Shown one piece after another: positions 24,045-32,646 of a stretch of DNA of 37,446 bases. The notes beneath the pieces were generated by a model. The model saw only the letters and a list, made by a program, of their open reading frames with translations, was not told where the DNA came from and searched no databases. Both the position numbers and the translations under genes were made by a program. Positions within the stretch are counted from its first letter, which is position 1. Every line of letters starts with the position of its first letter. The DNA is from Candidatus Nomurabacteria bacterium RIFCSPHIGHO2_01_FULL_40_20 (lineage in GTDB: Bacteria; Patescibacteriota; Minisyncoccia; Phycocordibacterales; UBA9973). Location of the stretch: positions 1 through 37,446 of the forward strand of contig MFTO01000006.1 in assembly GCA_001786835.1 (NCBI GenBank), in the 5' to 3' direction.

Positions 24045-26630
24045 ATGACATTAACCATAACCAAAAGAGACGGCTCAAAAGTTCCGTTCAACGCGGACAG
24101 AATCAACAAATCTATCGAGCGAGCCTGTTATGGACTAAACGACCCAATCTCCAAGGTTATCCAAATCGCTACCGAGACTCAACTAACACTCTACGATGGT
24201 ATCACCACGGAGGAGATGGATTTGGCGACCATAAATGCGGCTCTACAGAATTCACAGTTTGGTTTGGAGTTTGACAAGATTGCGACTCGCCTGCTCCTCA
24301 AGGTGATTTACAAAAAAGTTATTGGCGATTATGACCCGGACGAGCGTGAAATCACAAATGAGGAATTTAAAAGACTCCACAACAGTAGATTTAAGGATTA
24401 CATCTTAAATGCTGTTGAACGTGGATTGCTAGACCAGAGGATGGCGACAACATTTAACCTAGAAGAACTTTCCTCGTATCTAAACACTGACAACGATGAA
24501 CTTTATAAATATTCCGGACTCTCTACGATGCAAAACAGGTATTTAGTAAAAAATGAAAAACAAATTCCACTCGAGACTCCGCAATTTTTTTGGATGCGCG
24601 TCGCGATGGGAATGTCACTCAATGAAGCTCTACCAAATAAATGGGCAAAAAAGTTTTACGAAAAAATGTCAGCGCTTGAATATCTCTCCGCTGGGAGCAC
24701 CAACATCGGCGCCGGCACTCCACACCCAAAACTTTCAAATTGTTTCTTGATGGAAATTCATGACGACATGGCGCACATCGGAAAAACTGTTTCTGATGTT
24801 TTGATGCTTTCAAAAGCAACCGGCGGGATTGGACTGTCTGTCACCAAACTCCGCGCCGAGGGTTCAGTTTTAAAATCAAACAATACAATTTCTTCCGGAC
24901 CTATTCCTTTTATGCACATCATAGACTCTGCTGTGCGCGCGGTGCAACGCGGAGGCAAGAAAAAAGGCGCGCTGTGTTTTTATATGGAAAACTGGCATCT
25001 TAATTTCCAAGATTTCCTAGACTTGAAGCAAAACAACGGAGACGACTACAGGCGCACTCGCACCGCTAACACTGCGGTCTATATTTCTGACGAATTTATG
25101 AAAAGAGTATTAGAAGGCGCCGATTGGTATTTGTTTGACCCGAACGAAGTCAAAGATTTAAACGAACTTTACGGACAGGAATTTGGAAAGAGATATAACG
25201 AATACGTAGAACTCGCAAAACAAGGAAAAATGAAACTATTTCAAGTGCTTCCTGCTCGTCAGCAATATAAAAATATCTTGGTATCGCTTGAAACCACTTC
25301 TCATCCATGGCTTACTTGGAAAGACTCTATAAATGTGCGTGCGCTCAACAACAATACCGGCACTATCCACTGCTCAAACCTCTGCACAGAAGTAACGCTT
25401 CCGACTGATATAGAAAACGTGGCGGTCTGTAACTTAGTTTCCATTAATATGGCTCGCCACATCGTGGGTGGGCAAATAGACTGGCACCGCTTGGAAGAAT
25501 CTGTCCGGCTTGCAATCCGCCAGCTTGATAACTTGATAGATATCAATGAGCTTCCTATCGTAGAAGCGAAACGAGCGGATAATGAGAACCGAGCCGTAGG
25601 TCTCGGCCTCATGGGATTCTCTGACTCCATCGAGCAATTGGGCTATTCTTATGAAGACAACGAGGCTTTTGAATTTGCTGACCAAATTTTTGAATTCATT
25701 TCTTATATGGCGATTGATGAGAGCGCGAACTTGGCACGAGAACGCGGAGTATATAAAAATTTCAAGGGCTCAGAGTGGTCCAAAGGTTACGTCCCGGTTG
25801 ACACATTGGCAAAGCTCGAGGCAAATCGTGAACGCGAGCTTACGGTCAGAAAAAATTCTGCAACTCTTCTGCCTCCGCTTGATTGGAATACGGCGCGCGC
25901 AAAAGTAAAACAAGGAATGAGAAACGCTACCCTCCTTGCTATCGCGCCAAACGCAAACATTGGGCTGGTAGCGGGCACATCCCCGGGTATTGACCCTCGA
26001 TTTACCCAAATGTTCTCCAGAAATAAAATTTCCGGGAAATATTTGGAAACAAATCCAAATATGATAATTGCTCTACAAAAAGAAGGAATTTGGGAGAGAG
26101 TTCGCGAGCAAATTCTTGAGCATCACGGCGACATTGAATCAATCGATGAGATTCCAGATTACGTTAAGCGAATTTACAAAACTTCTTTTTCTGTTTCTCC
26201 TTATGCCTACATAGAAGTCGCCGCGCGCGCGCAAAAATGGGTAGACATGGGAATTTCTCGCAATATGTATTTAGATGTGAGAGACATTGATGAGATTATG
26301 AACATCTACACTTCTGCTTGGGACAAGGGATTAAAAACTACATACTACCTGCACATGAAGCCAAGACACTCCGCCGAACAATCCACTACAGTTGTAAACA
26401 AAGCTGAAGCTTTGGGAAAAAGAGGGTTTGCAGTATTGCGAGATAAAGTGGTACCGAAAGAAGAAACAAAAATAGAAATTGCAGAAGAAGTAAAAAATGA
26501 AATACCTGTAGCCTCTCCTGTGGCTATGAATATGCTAGAGAAAGTAGAAGTCGCCCAAAATCACAACATTGCAAAGATACACATGCCCGAAGACCCACAA
26601 GATCAGTTTCTCTGCGAAGGTTGCCAGTAG
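24045..26630 (+). CDS. nrdA: Ribonucleoside-diphosphate reductase, alpha subunit
   Basis: This 861-residue class I RNR large subunit reduces ribonucleotides to deoxyribonucleotides. It has an N-terminal ATP-cone (about 1-92: ITKRDGSKVPFNADRI) for allosteric control, C233 in KLSNCFLM, the radical site SNLCTEV with C447 and E449, and a C-terminal swinging CEGC pair (C857, C860) that passes electrons to the active site. The partner nrdB follows after an 87-nt gap rich in CTAG. Length and motifs indicate a functional enzyme. Confidence 0.96.
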   Translation: MTLTITKRDGSKVPFNADRINKSIERACYGLNDPISKVIQIATETQLTLYDGITTEEMDLATINAALQNSQFGLEFDKIATRLLLKVIYKKVIGDYDPDEREITNEEFKRLHNSRFKDYILNAVERGLLDQRMATTFNLEELSSYLNTDNDELYKYSGLSTMQNRYLVKNEKQIPLETPQFFWMRVAMGMSLNEALPNKWAKKFYEKMSALEYLSAGSTNIGAGTPHPKLSNCFLMEIHDDMAHIGKTVSDVLMLSKATGGIGLSVTKLRAEGSVLKSNNTISSGPIPFMHIIDSAVRAVQRGGKKKGALCFYMENWHLNFQDFLDLKQNNGDDYRRTRTANTAVYISDEFMKRVLEGADWYLFDPNEVKDLNELYGQEFGKRYNEYVELAKQGKMKLFQVLPARQQYKNILVSLETTSHPWLTWKDSINVRALNNNTGTIHCSNLCTEVTLPTDIENVAVCNLVSINMARHIVGGQIDWHRLEESVRLAIRQLDNLIDINELPIVEAKRADNENRAVGLGLMGFSDSIEQLGYSYEDNEAFEFADQIFEFISYMAIDESANLARERGVYKNFKGSEWSKGYVPVDTLAKLEANRERELTVRKNSATLLPPLDWNTARAKVKQGMRNATLLAIAPNANIGLVAGTSPGIDPRFTQMFSRNKISGKYLETNPNMIIALQKEGIWERVREQILEHHGDIESIDEIPDYVKRIYKTSFSVSPYAYIEVAARAQKWVDMGISRNMYLDVRDIDEIMNIYTSAWDKGLKTTYYLHMKPRHSAEQSTTVVNKAEALGKRGFAVLRDKVVPKEETKIEIAEEVKNEIPVASPVAMNMLEKVEVAQNHNIAKIHMPEDPQDQFLCEGCQ

Positions 26631-26640
26631 GGTTAGGTTC

Positions 26641-26712
26641 TAGTTGCTAGGGACTAGAGAAAAATATTTAAAAATAACCGACTAGTCACTAGAAACTAGT
26701 CACTAGAAACTA
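26641..26712. repeat. CTAG-rich tandem repeat between nrdA and nrdB
   Basis: Two exact copies of ACTAGTCACTAGAA (26681-26694 and 26695-26708) are followed by ACTA. Together with the upstream part (TTCTAGTTGCTAGGGACTAG) the 72-bp stretch holds seven CTAG tetramers. It separates the nrdA stop from the nrdB start. CTAG is usually rare in bacterial DNA, so the clustering is striking. Each unit can fold back on itself (CTAGT...ACTAG). Confidence 0.75.
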
Positions 26713-26717
26713 ATTCT

Positions 26718-27731
26718 ATGATTTTAGGAAAAGCGTCCCCGACGGACATGAATTTGCATCCAATGCACTACAAATGGGCTTACGACCTGTATAATCAGGC
26801 TGTCCGAAACAGTTGGTTCCCTCATGAAATCCCGCTCGGAGAGGACCTCGTAGATTGGAAAAAAATGACCGAGGACGAACGCCATGCCGTGGAATTCCTG
26901 ATGGCTTTCTTTAATCCGGCAGAGCTCATAGTGAATCGCTCCCTAGCGCTCGGAGTTTATCCTTACCTCAAATCTCCCGAGTGTCACCTGTACCTCGCCA
27001 AGCAAATGTTTGAGGAAGCAAACCATTGTGTCGCCTTTGAATACGTGCTGGAAACTTTTCCGCTAGATAGAAACAAAGTTTACGATGTTCACCTAGACAC
27101 CGACTCTATGGCGAAAAAGGAAGCATTCATCAACAAGTATCTAATCCGCATGACAGAAGAGACCCTTAATATTGAAACTCCGGAGGGTAAAAAAGATTTT
27201 GTGCGGAATTTAGTAGCCACAAATATCGTAATGGAAGGTATTTGGTTTTACTCCGGATTTATGGTGGCTTTATCTTTTCGTCAACGCAATCAACTTCGAA
27301 ACTTGGGCTCTATGATAAACTGGGTTATCCGCGACGAATCTCTCCACTTAAAGTTCGGCATTCACTTAATCCACACAATTCTGGAAGAAAACCCTGAAAT
27401 GCTTACCGAAGAATTCGCAGATGAAATCAGAGGCATAGTGATAGAAGGAGTAACCTTAGAATCAAATTACAATAAAGACTTGTTCCCAAAAGGAATACTC
27501 GGACTCAATGCCGACTATGTAAACCAATATGTGCAATATGTGGCAGATAGACGCTTGGAAGAACTTGGACTCACACCCCACTTTGGAGTCACCAACCCAG
27601 CAAAATGGATGTCTACCGCGACCGACGTATTTGAACTGGTAAATTTCTTTGAACAACAAAACACTTCTTACGAAGTGGACGCTCATGGACATAAACAAGA
27701 AGAGAAGAAACCGAAAGAAGGGGGAGAGTAA
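26718..27731 (+). CDS. nrdB: Ribonucleoside-diphosphate reductase, beta subunit (class Ic-like)
   Basis: This 337-residue RNR small subunit provides the radical initiator for NrdA. Metal ligands are readable: E69 (PAEL), E100 and H103 (EEANH), E173 (MEG), E207 and H210 (RDESLH). The position of the radical tyrosine (E. coli Y122, four after the first ligand His) is F107. The first ligand, Asp in most enzymes, is Glu. These two changes are the marks of Chlamydia-type class Ic subunits, which use an Mn/Fe centre without a tyrosyl radical. It is in an operon with nrdA; no SD is seen before the ATG. Confidence 0.94.
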   Translation: MILGKASPTDMNLHPMHYKWAYDLYNQAVRNSWFPHEIPLGEDLVDWKKMTEDERHAVEFLMAFFNPAELIVNRSLALGVYPYLKSPECHLYLAKQMFEEANHCVAFEYVLETFPLDRNKVYDVHLDTDSMAKKEAFINKYLIRMTEETLNIETPEGKKDFVRNLVATNIVMEGIWFYSGFMVALSFRQRNQLRNLGSMINWVIRDESLHLKFGIHLIHTILEENPEMLTEEFADEIRGIVIEGVTLESNYNKDLFPKGILGLNADYVNQYVQYVADRRLEELGLTPHFGVTNPAKWMSTATDVFELVNFFEQQNTSYEVDAHGHKQEEKKPKEGGE

Positions 27732-27740
27732 ATTTAAACT

Positions 27741-28142
27741 TTATATAGGAAAATGACGAGCGAGACCTCCGACGAGTGGAAGCTCTTTCATTTTGTTTTG
27801 CACAACATTTACGATACCGACGATAGAAAGAATAAGAATGCCCAAGTTTAAGATTTTATATAACATAAAGAGTGATGAACCGAAACCACTCAAGGTGCTA
27901 CTCAAAACCCAAATAATGATTGAAATTACAAAAAGCACGAGCCCTTGTTTGATATGAAATTTTACAAAGGGGTCGTCTTTTTTTACTATTAGAGATACAA
28001 GAACCAAAATCCCTAGGTATGACAGGATACCAAAAAGCATCTTGTGAGTATGCCCTGGTGTCTTGACTGCATTATCTGCCGGCTTCTCGCCTGCACTCCC
28101 CATATTTTGCCCTGTATTATTTTGATTATTTTGTGAATCCAT
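27741..28142 (-). CDS. DUF4870/Tic20-like membrane protein
   Basis: This 133-residue protein has a polar Asn/Gln-rich N terminus (1-30) followed by hydrophobic helices at about 35-53, 65-85 and 92-112. The central motif DDPFVKFHIKQGLVLFVI is typical of the DUF4870/Tic20-like family of bacterial membrane proteins. The family's function is unknown. A TATAAT about 50 nt upstream of the start (near 28190, minus) could drive it. It converges on nrdB with 9 nt between the stops. Confidence 0.82.
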   Translation of the reverse strand: MDSQNNQNNTGQNMGSAGEKPADNAVKTPGHTHKMLFGILSYLGILVLVSLIVKKDDPFVKFHIKQGLVLFVISIIIWVLSSTLSGFGSSLFMLYKILNLGILILSIVGIVNVVQNKMKELPLVGGLARHFPI

Positions 28143-28219
28143 ATTTTTTACTAAATTAATAAAGATTAATAATAAGATTAATTGAAGTTATTATATCACT
28201 GGATACATTTTATCACAAA

Positions 28220-28831
28220 TTATTGGATACTAAAAAACCCAAGCAAAACAGCTGTGATGTTAATTGCCGAGTGAGCTAAGGTGGTTAGAAATAAATTAGG
28301 ATATTTATAATAAATTAAGGCGAAGAAAATACCGCCAACAAAAGTTATGGGTATAATAATATTCCACCCCGGATAAATTATGTGTATTAAAGCAAACAAA
28401 ACAGCATTAATAAAAACAATTGTACTCACATTTTTAAAAATAAGCTGCAATCTGTGCATTAGAAATGACCTAAAAGCAAATTCTTGAAAGAAAGAAATAG
28501 GTAAAAATAATAAAAGTTTTTGGAATAAAACATCTCTCGCATTGATGCTAGCCAGTTCTAACTCAAAGCTTAGTAAAAAAAGAACTCCAATGGATAAAAC
28601 TGTGAACCAAAAATAAATCGGAAAAGATTTCTTAAAATTATCGTGGCGAAGTCCCATCTCTTCGTGAGTCCAATGTTCGTGATGAATTATCCCATAAATT
28701 GCCAGCGCCCCGAGAGAGAGGAAAAAGAAAATCCAATCTTTAGATACCACCTTAAAATATAACAATAATACCGGCAGAACAAAAATCAAAAACGTCTGCA
28801 GGGCTATTAATCTTTTTGAATAGGTATTCAT
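28220..28831 (-). CDS. CPBP-family intramembrane protease homologue
   Basis: This 203-residue protein has several membrane helices and the CPBP (CAAX protease and bacteriocin-processing) motifs: FFQEFAFRSFLMHR (114-127), FALIH (H150) and TLAHSAIN (H187, N191). The usual first motif is EE-x-x-x-R; here the first Glu is Q116 while E117 and R121 remain, so activity is uncertain but possible. Family members cut prenylated or peptide substrates in the membrane. It starts 2 nt after the stop of the transglutaminase-like gene, so the two are co-transcribed. It is AT-richer than its neighbours. Confidence 0.82.
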   Translation of the reverse strand: MNTYSKRLIALQTFLIFVLPVLLLYFKVVSKDWIFFFLSLGALAIYGIIHHEHWTHEEMGLRHDNFKKSFPIYFWFTVLSIGVLFLLSFELELASINARDVLFQKLLLFLPISFFQEFAFRSFLMHRLQLIFKNVSTIVFINAVLFALIHIIYPGWNIIIPITFVGGIFFALIYYKYPNLFLTTLAHSAINITAVLLGFFSIQ

Positions 28832-28833
28832 GT

Positions 28834-29451
28834 CTATTTTTTCTTTTTATACTCCACTATCTTCCCTGCTTCTCGCTCTATTATGTCTGCTTTGCGTAAT
28901 TTTCTTAGAACTTGCTTCGGCACGACGTTGTAGTGTTTTATTTTATCCAGCGCTCTATCTATATCCCAGAGATCCTTGCCACTCTCCTCCCAACCCTTTT
29001 TAAAAGTATGCAAATTAAGGGGACTGGAAAAAGAACGTAAAGTTTTTACTCCAGAATCTGTGAAATATTCATGAAAATAGCTCATCACGAGTTCACGAAT
29101 GCTTTTGTAAACTGGCTCTCGGTAACGGAGAACGTTGTGATTGGTTTTAGAGAGAGCTCCCCAGAGTCCACGTTCTTCAAAGGGAGCTATACAATGTTCA
29201 AAATCTTCCTCGGTAGTCTTTAAATGAAGCACCAACGGTTTATATCCATGCAATGAAAGTATATAAGCGCCCAAGATTGCGCCTTCAAGACAGTGCGCAT
29301 TTTTCTCGCGAATGACGCGAAGTGGTGATTTTGCGGTATCTACTCCACCCTCTTCAAAATTAAAAGGAACGGAATTTAGATAATCCTGCACTTTTGCCGG
29401 AGTATTTAATTTTTTAAAAAATGTTAACTCTTTTTTAGTAAAAGTGTTCAT
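28834..29451 (-). CDS. Transglutaminase-like cysteine protein
   Basis: This 205-residue protein contains NAHCLEGAILGAYILSLHGY (C54), HLKTTEEDFEHCIAPF with H86, and WGALSKTNHNVLRYREPVY...RELVMSYFHEYF, as in a family of transglutaminase-like bacterial proteins. C54 and H86 fit the catalytic Cys and His of the papain-like fold. The substrate is unknown. The ATG directly follows the TAA of the sugar dehydrogenase gene (29452-29454), so translation is coupled. A Lys-rich tail ends the protein. Confidence 0.75.
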   Translation of the reverse strand: MNTFTKKELTFFKKLNTPAKVQDYLNSVPFNFEEGGVDTAKSPLRVIREKNAHCLEGAILGAYILSLHGYKPLVLHLKTTEEDFEHCIAPFEERGLWGALSKTNHNVLRYREPVYKSIRELVMSYFHEYFTDSGVKTLRSFSSPLNLHTFKKGWEESGKDLWDIDRALDKIKHYNVVPKQVLRKLRKADIIEREAGKIVEYKKKK

Positions 29452-30696
29452 TTACAAATCATTTCCAGTTCTAGATAATTTATATACAACACCTAACAAA
29501 TCGTCTGTTATAAAAGCTGTCCCTCCAGAAAATATCTTGATATCAACCGGCCGACCTATTTTATTATTGTCTCTAGTGAGCCACCCAGTGATAAAATCTT
29601 CGGTACCCAAGTATTTCCCTTTGGCATCGAGCTTAATCCGCGCTATTTTATAACCAGTCGGCACGGAACGATTCCAAGACCCATGATAAGCAACTAATAA
29701 ATTATACCAATACTCGGGTGGCCAGCCTTCTTCGGGAACAAAAGAGAGACCTAAAGGCGCTGAATGCGCTTGCAGGTCCACAAAGGAAGGAGTTTCAAAC
29801 GGCTCCATGCAAGGATTTCGTATATAAGTATTTTTATCAAAAGAGTCATCATGAATATTTTTGCCATAACATGTCGGCCAGCCGTAATTTTTACCTTTTT
29901 CTATAATATTTATTTCATCCGGCGGAATATCATCACCCAGCAAATCTCTGCCCATTTCAGTAGCAAAAACTTTACCGAAAATCGGGTCTAAAGTCATAAA
30001 GACAGCGTTGCGCAATCCTTTGGCATATTCTTCTAGTTTTCCGGTTTTCAAATCATAAGATAAAATCTTCGCATGTCCGTTAATTTGATCTGCGTCGTCT
30101 TCCTCGCAAACATTACAAGACGAACCGACAGAAATAAGTAAAATATTTTCATCAGGTGGAGGTAAGAATAAAAGCGAACGAGTAAAATGATTGTCAAAAG
30201 ATGAATAGGAAATATCAATTAATTTTGTCTCGTTTGAAACTGCACCTAGATTAGCATCATAATCATAACGTAGAAGCTTGTCACTTAAAGCCACATAAAG
30301 AAAACACGTCTTACCATCCGAAGGGCACTGCCACGCCATGCCGTGCGGATTTTTGAGCCCCGAGATTAAAGTTTTTTTCTTTTCGGCTAATCCATCACTG
30401 TCCTCGTCAGAGAGCAAAGAAATAATGCCTTCTTTGGTTTGAGTTACCAGCATTCTACCCTTCGGGTCGAACTCCATAACTCGCGCGCCAGGTAAGTCTT
30501 TAGCAAAAAAAGTTATTTGAAATCCTTCCGGAGGAGATAGACCAGGCACAACCCCCCCAACTACTTTAGAGTCTCCATCCCCCCTCTCTTCAATAGGAAT
30601 ATATATACCGCCGGTCTTTTTTTGAAGAATTTGCCAGCCGAAAAAAGCGAGCGCAAGTAAAACAAGTATTAAAATTAAAAATTTCTTATTTAACAC
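29452..30696 (-). CDS. PQQ-type glucose/sorbosone dehydrogenase-like protein
   Basis: This 414-residue protein has an N-terminal membrane anchor (about 4-22) and a six-bladed beta-propeller of the soluble glucose dehydrogenase/sorbosone dehydrogenase family. Motifs are GFQITFFAKDLPGARVMEFDPKGRM, ISGLKNPHGMAW, LLFLPPPDENILLISVGSSCNVCEE, YAKGLRNAVFMTLDP, INIIEKGKNYGWPTCYG and the blade near VAYHGSWNRSVPTGYKI. Members oxidise sugars or other alcohols with PQQ outside the membrane; some lack activity. The start codon is GTG at 30696, 6 nt after the DsbB-like gene. Confidence 0.9.
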   Translation of the reverse strand: MLNKKFLILILVLLALAFFGWQILQKKTGGIYIPIEERGDGDSKVVGGVVPGLSPPEGFQITFFAKDLPGARVMEFDPKGRMLVTQTKEGIISLLSDEDSDGLAEKKKTLISGLKNPHGMAWQCPSDGKTCFLYVALSDKLLRYDYDANLGAVSNETKLIDISYSSFDNHFTRSLLFLPPPDENILLISVGSSCNVCEEDDADQINGHAKILSYDLKTGKLEEYAKGLRNAVFMTLDPIFGKVFATEMGRDLLGDDIPPDEINIIEKGKNYGWPTCYGKNIHDDSFDKNTYIRNPCMEPFETPSFVDLQAHSAPLGLSFVPEEGWPPEYWYNLLVAYHGSWNRSVPTGYKIARIKLDAKGKYLGTEDFITGWLTRDNNKIGRPVDIKIFSGGTAFITDDLLGVVYKLSRTGNDL

Positions 30697-30702
30697 AATA
30701 TC

Positions 30703-31245
30703 TTAGTCCTCTTTCTTATAAAAATGCGCAACCAAAACGATTGTAATCAAAGAAACAAAAGCGGTGAGCGCAAGCATCGGGATAGAAATATATCCGCCAA
30801 ATTCCGAAACCAATTGTTGATAACAAGAAGCGCCCGAGGCATCACAAGGGAGCGTGGAAGCATTTGCCTTAAAGTAATAAATCAAATTTTGATATACGGA
30901 TATCAAGAATCCAACAGACAAAAGCGGTAACACATATTTAACTATCTTCCTATCTTTAAACCAAATAGCTGTTCCAAAAATAAAAAACATTGGAAATGTA
31001 AAAACTCTCTGATACCAGCATAAATAGCATGGCGCAAAACCGATAATTTCAGAATAAACCAAAGAAAAAAGCGAAGCGCAAAGTGAAATAATAAACCCGA
31101 GTTTCAAATAGTGCTTGTCAATGAAAGCAAGATATGTATTTTTCTTGGGACCTATAAAGAGCAAATACAAGGCCACAACAGAAAGAACTTGGAGTATTAT
31201 CGCGCCGGCACCTAGAAACAAATTCAGATAGTGAACATTTTGCAT
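30703..31245 (-). CDS. DsbB/BdbC-like disulfide bond formation protein
   Basis: This 180-residue four-helix membrane protein carries the DsbB/BdbC motif APCYLCWYQR (C73, C76) and a second pair C134/C141 in LPCDASGASC. It reoxidises thiol partners with quinone. The adjacent thioredoxin-like gene (31250) is the natural partner, together forming an extracytoplasmic disulfide system. It starts 4 nt after the partner's stop. Both Cys pairs are intact. Confidence 0.9.
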   Translation of the reverse strand: MQNVHYLNLFLGAGAIILQVLSVVALYLLFIGPKKNTYLAFIDKHYLKLGFIISLCASLFSLVYSEIIGFAPCYLCWYQRVFTFPMFFIFGTAIWFKDRKIVKYVLPLLSVGFLISVYQNLIYYFKANASTLPCDASGASCYQQLVSEFGGYISIPMLALTAFVSLITIVLVAHFYKKED

Positions 31246-31249
31246 AATT

Positions 31250-31666
31250 TTATAAAGGCAATTCGCTCGCCTCGCTGAAGCTTGGGCGAAGCGGGCAAGC
31301 GCTTTTCTCCGCCAAAACAGATAGCGCTACTTCGCCCGAGAGTCGAGAGCCGTCCGGAAATTCCCAAGTCGGATACCCCTCTATGCCCTTAGCTCGGCAT
31401 TCTTCTGTCATCGCTTTGCCGTCGAGGGTGGAGCATTCCACATAAGGGAGGAGTTTTTGGGAGGAGCCAAACAGTTTCTTTTGCGCTTGGCAGTGCGGAC
31501 ACCAAAAAGCGCCGTAAAAAATCGTACCGGAATCCTTCAGACATTGCGCAAAGTTATCATAAATCCCAGGACCCGTGGATAAAGAATCTTTGCGGGTAAT
31601 AGCTGTCGCTAAAGTTCCTACTACTAAAAGCACAATAACCAAAATGAAAATTTTTACTTTGTTCAT
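31250..31666 (-). CDS. Membrane-anchored thioredoxin-like protein (CPHC)
   Basis: This 138-residue protein has a membrane anchor (about 5-23) and a small thioredoxin fold with FWCPHC (C56, C59) and the cis-Pro GYPTWEFPDG (P99). The pattern is that of thioredoxin domains paired with VKOR or DsbB enzymes. It is the likely partner of the DsbB-like protein next to it. The last residues (CPLRPSFSEASELPL) are encoded by a GC-rich imperfect palindrome at about 31264-31298, so this tail may be a later addition. Confidence 0.88.
   Translation of the reverse strand: MNKVKIFILVIVLLVVGTLATAITRKDSLSTGPGIYDNFAQCLKDSGTIFYGAFWCPHCQAQKKLFGSSQKLLPYVECSTLDGKAMTEECRAKGIEGYPTWEFPDGSRLSGEVALSVLAEKSACPLRPSFSEASELPL
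31264..31298. repeat. Palindromic element at the 3' end of the thioredoxin-like gene
   Basis: On the minus strand CGCT(T)CGCC pairs with GGCGAGCG (8 bp, one bulged T), centred on AAGCTT, with further matches outward (GCTtGCC). The element is GC-rich and ends 10-15 nt before the stop codon. It codes for about 11 residues. It resembles in kind the element in rnj but is not the same sequence. Confidence 0.45.
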
Positions 31667-31670
31667 AATC

Positions 31671-32063
31671 TTATTCTAGCATATTTAAAACTTTCGGCAA
31701 AAAGATTAGAAGACCTATCACGCCAGCTAAAATGGAAGAAATTGCCACAGCGCCGGCCGCGACATCTTTGGTGTCTTTGGCATATGGATGATATTCCGGT
31801 GAAGTCAAATCTATATCTATCTCTATCGCCGTGTTGAAGGCTTCAGATAGCAACACTAGCCCTATCGCCAGCACAACAAGCGCCCATTCAACGGTAGAAA
31901 TCCTAAGCAGAAATCCCATATACACCGCAAGCACGCCAAAAAACAAATGGAGCCAAGCGTTGTGAGTTGTTTTTAGAAAAATTATAATTCCCCGCAGAGC
32001 AAAATTCGCGCTCTTTATCCGCCTGATAAAAGAAAATCTTTTATTATTTTCTTTTGAGTCCAT
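31671..32063 (-). CDS. Diacylglycerol/undecaprenol kinase (DgkA family)
   Basis: This 130-residue protein has three membrane helices and the DgkA signature: an N-terminal R-R-I-K-S-A-N-F-A-L-R-G segment, LSEAFNTAIEIDIDL and AKDTKDVAAGAVAISS. In Gram-positive-like bacteria this enzyme phosphorylates undecaprenol for cell-wall lipid carriers. It starts 1 nt after the cupredoxin stop and ends 4 nt before the thioredoxin-like gene, so it is in the operon. Confidence 0.92.
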   Translation of the reverse strand: MDSKENNKRFSFIRRIKSANFALRGIIIFLKTTHNAWLHLFFGVLAVYMGFLLRISTVEWALVVLAIGLVLLSEAFNTAIEIDIDLTSPEYHPYAKDTKDVAAGAVAISSILAGVIGLLIFLPKVLNMLE

Positions 32064-32064
32064 G

Positions 32065-32544
32065 TTATTCGGAAACCACTAGAAGTCCCTTCATGCCCAT
32101 CGCTCGGTGAGTGCCAACAGAGCAGTAATATTCAAAACTTCCAGTTTTGTCTGCGGTAAACTCTAACACTTCTTCGGCTGGGGCTTGAGCTTGTTTTGCC
32201 GCTTTACCAAATTCGTCTATCACAAAATCATGAAAGCCCTGTGTGTTTTTGAAAGTGATTTTTATTCGGTCACCTTTCTTTACGGCAATCGTAGCCGGAG
32301 TGAAAGAAAAGTTTTTCGCCGTGATTGTGAATTCTTTCACTGCCACCTCTCCATCTAGAACAACAATTGCTTCCTTCACTCCCTCTCCTTCTTCACCTAA
32401 AACCGGTTGAGCATTTGAAATAGGAGCGCCGTCTTCTACATATTCATAAGGCGCTGGCGCCTCTAATTTATTTTTCTTCCCTCCTAGAAAAAACAAAAGC
32501 CCTAAAACTATAATCAAAACTATCACCCAATATATTTTTTTCAT
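32065..32544 (-). CDS. Membrane-anchored cupredoxin (type 1 copper protein)
   Basis: This 159-residue protein has an anchor helix (about 4-21), a linker, then a cupredoxin domain (about 66-159). Copper ligands can be read as H105 (GFHDFVID), C141, H146 and M151 in YYCSVGTHRAMGMKG, so the site looks complete. Its role is probably electron transfer outside the membrane. It is the first gene of a run of seven minus-strand genes with gaps of 1-6 nt. The promoter TGcTATAAT (minus, 32586-32578) gives a leader of about 27 nt. Confidence 0.9.
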   Translation of the reverse strand: MKKIYWVIVLIIVLGLLFFLGGKKNKLEAPAPYEYVEDGAPISNAQPVLGEEGEGVKEAIVVLDGEVAVKEFTITAKNFSFTPATIAVKKGDRIKITFKNTQGFHDFVIDEFGKAAKQAQAPAEEVLEFTADKTGSFEYYCSVGTHRAMGMKGLLVVSE

Positions 32545-32646
32545 ATTATGTTGTTTTTGTTAACCTTTAATACGAGTATTATAGCATATAATGCTAATGA
32601 GGAAAACAAAATTGACACAAAAAAGTTTGTGTGCAATAATGATATT

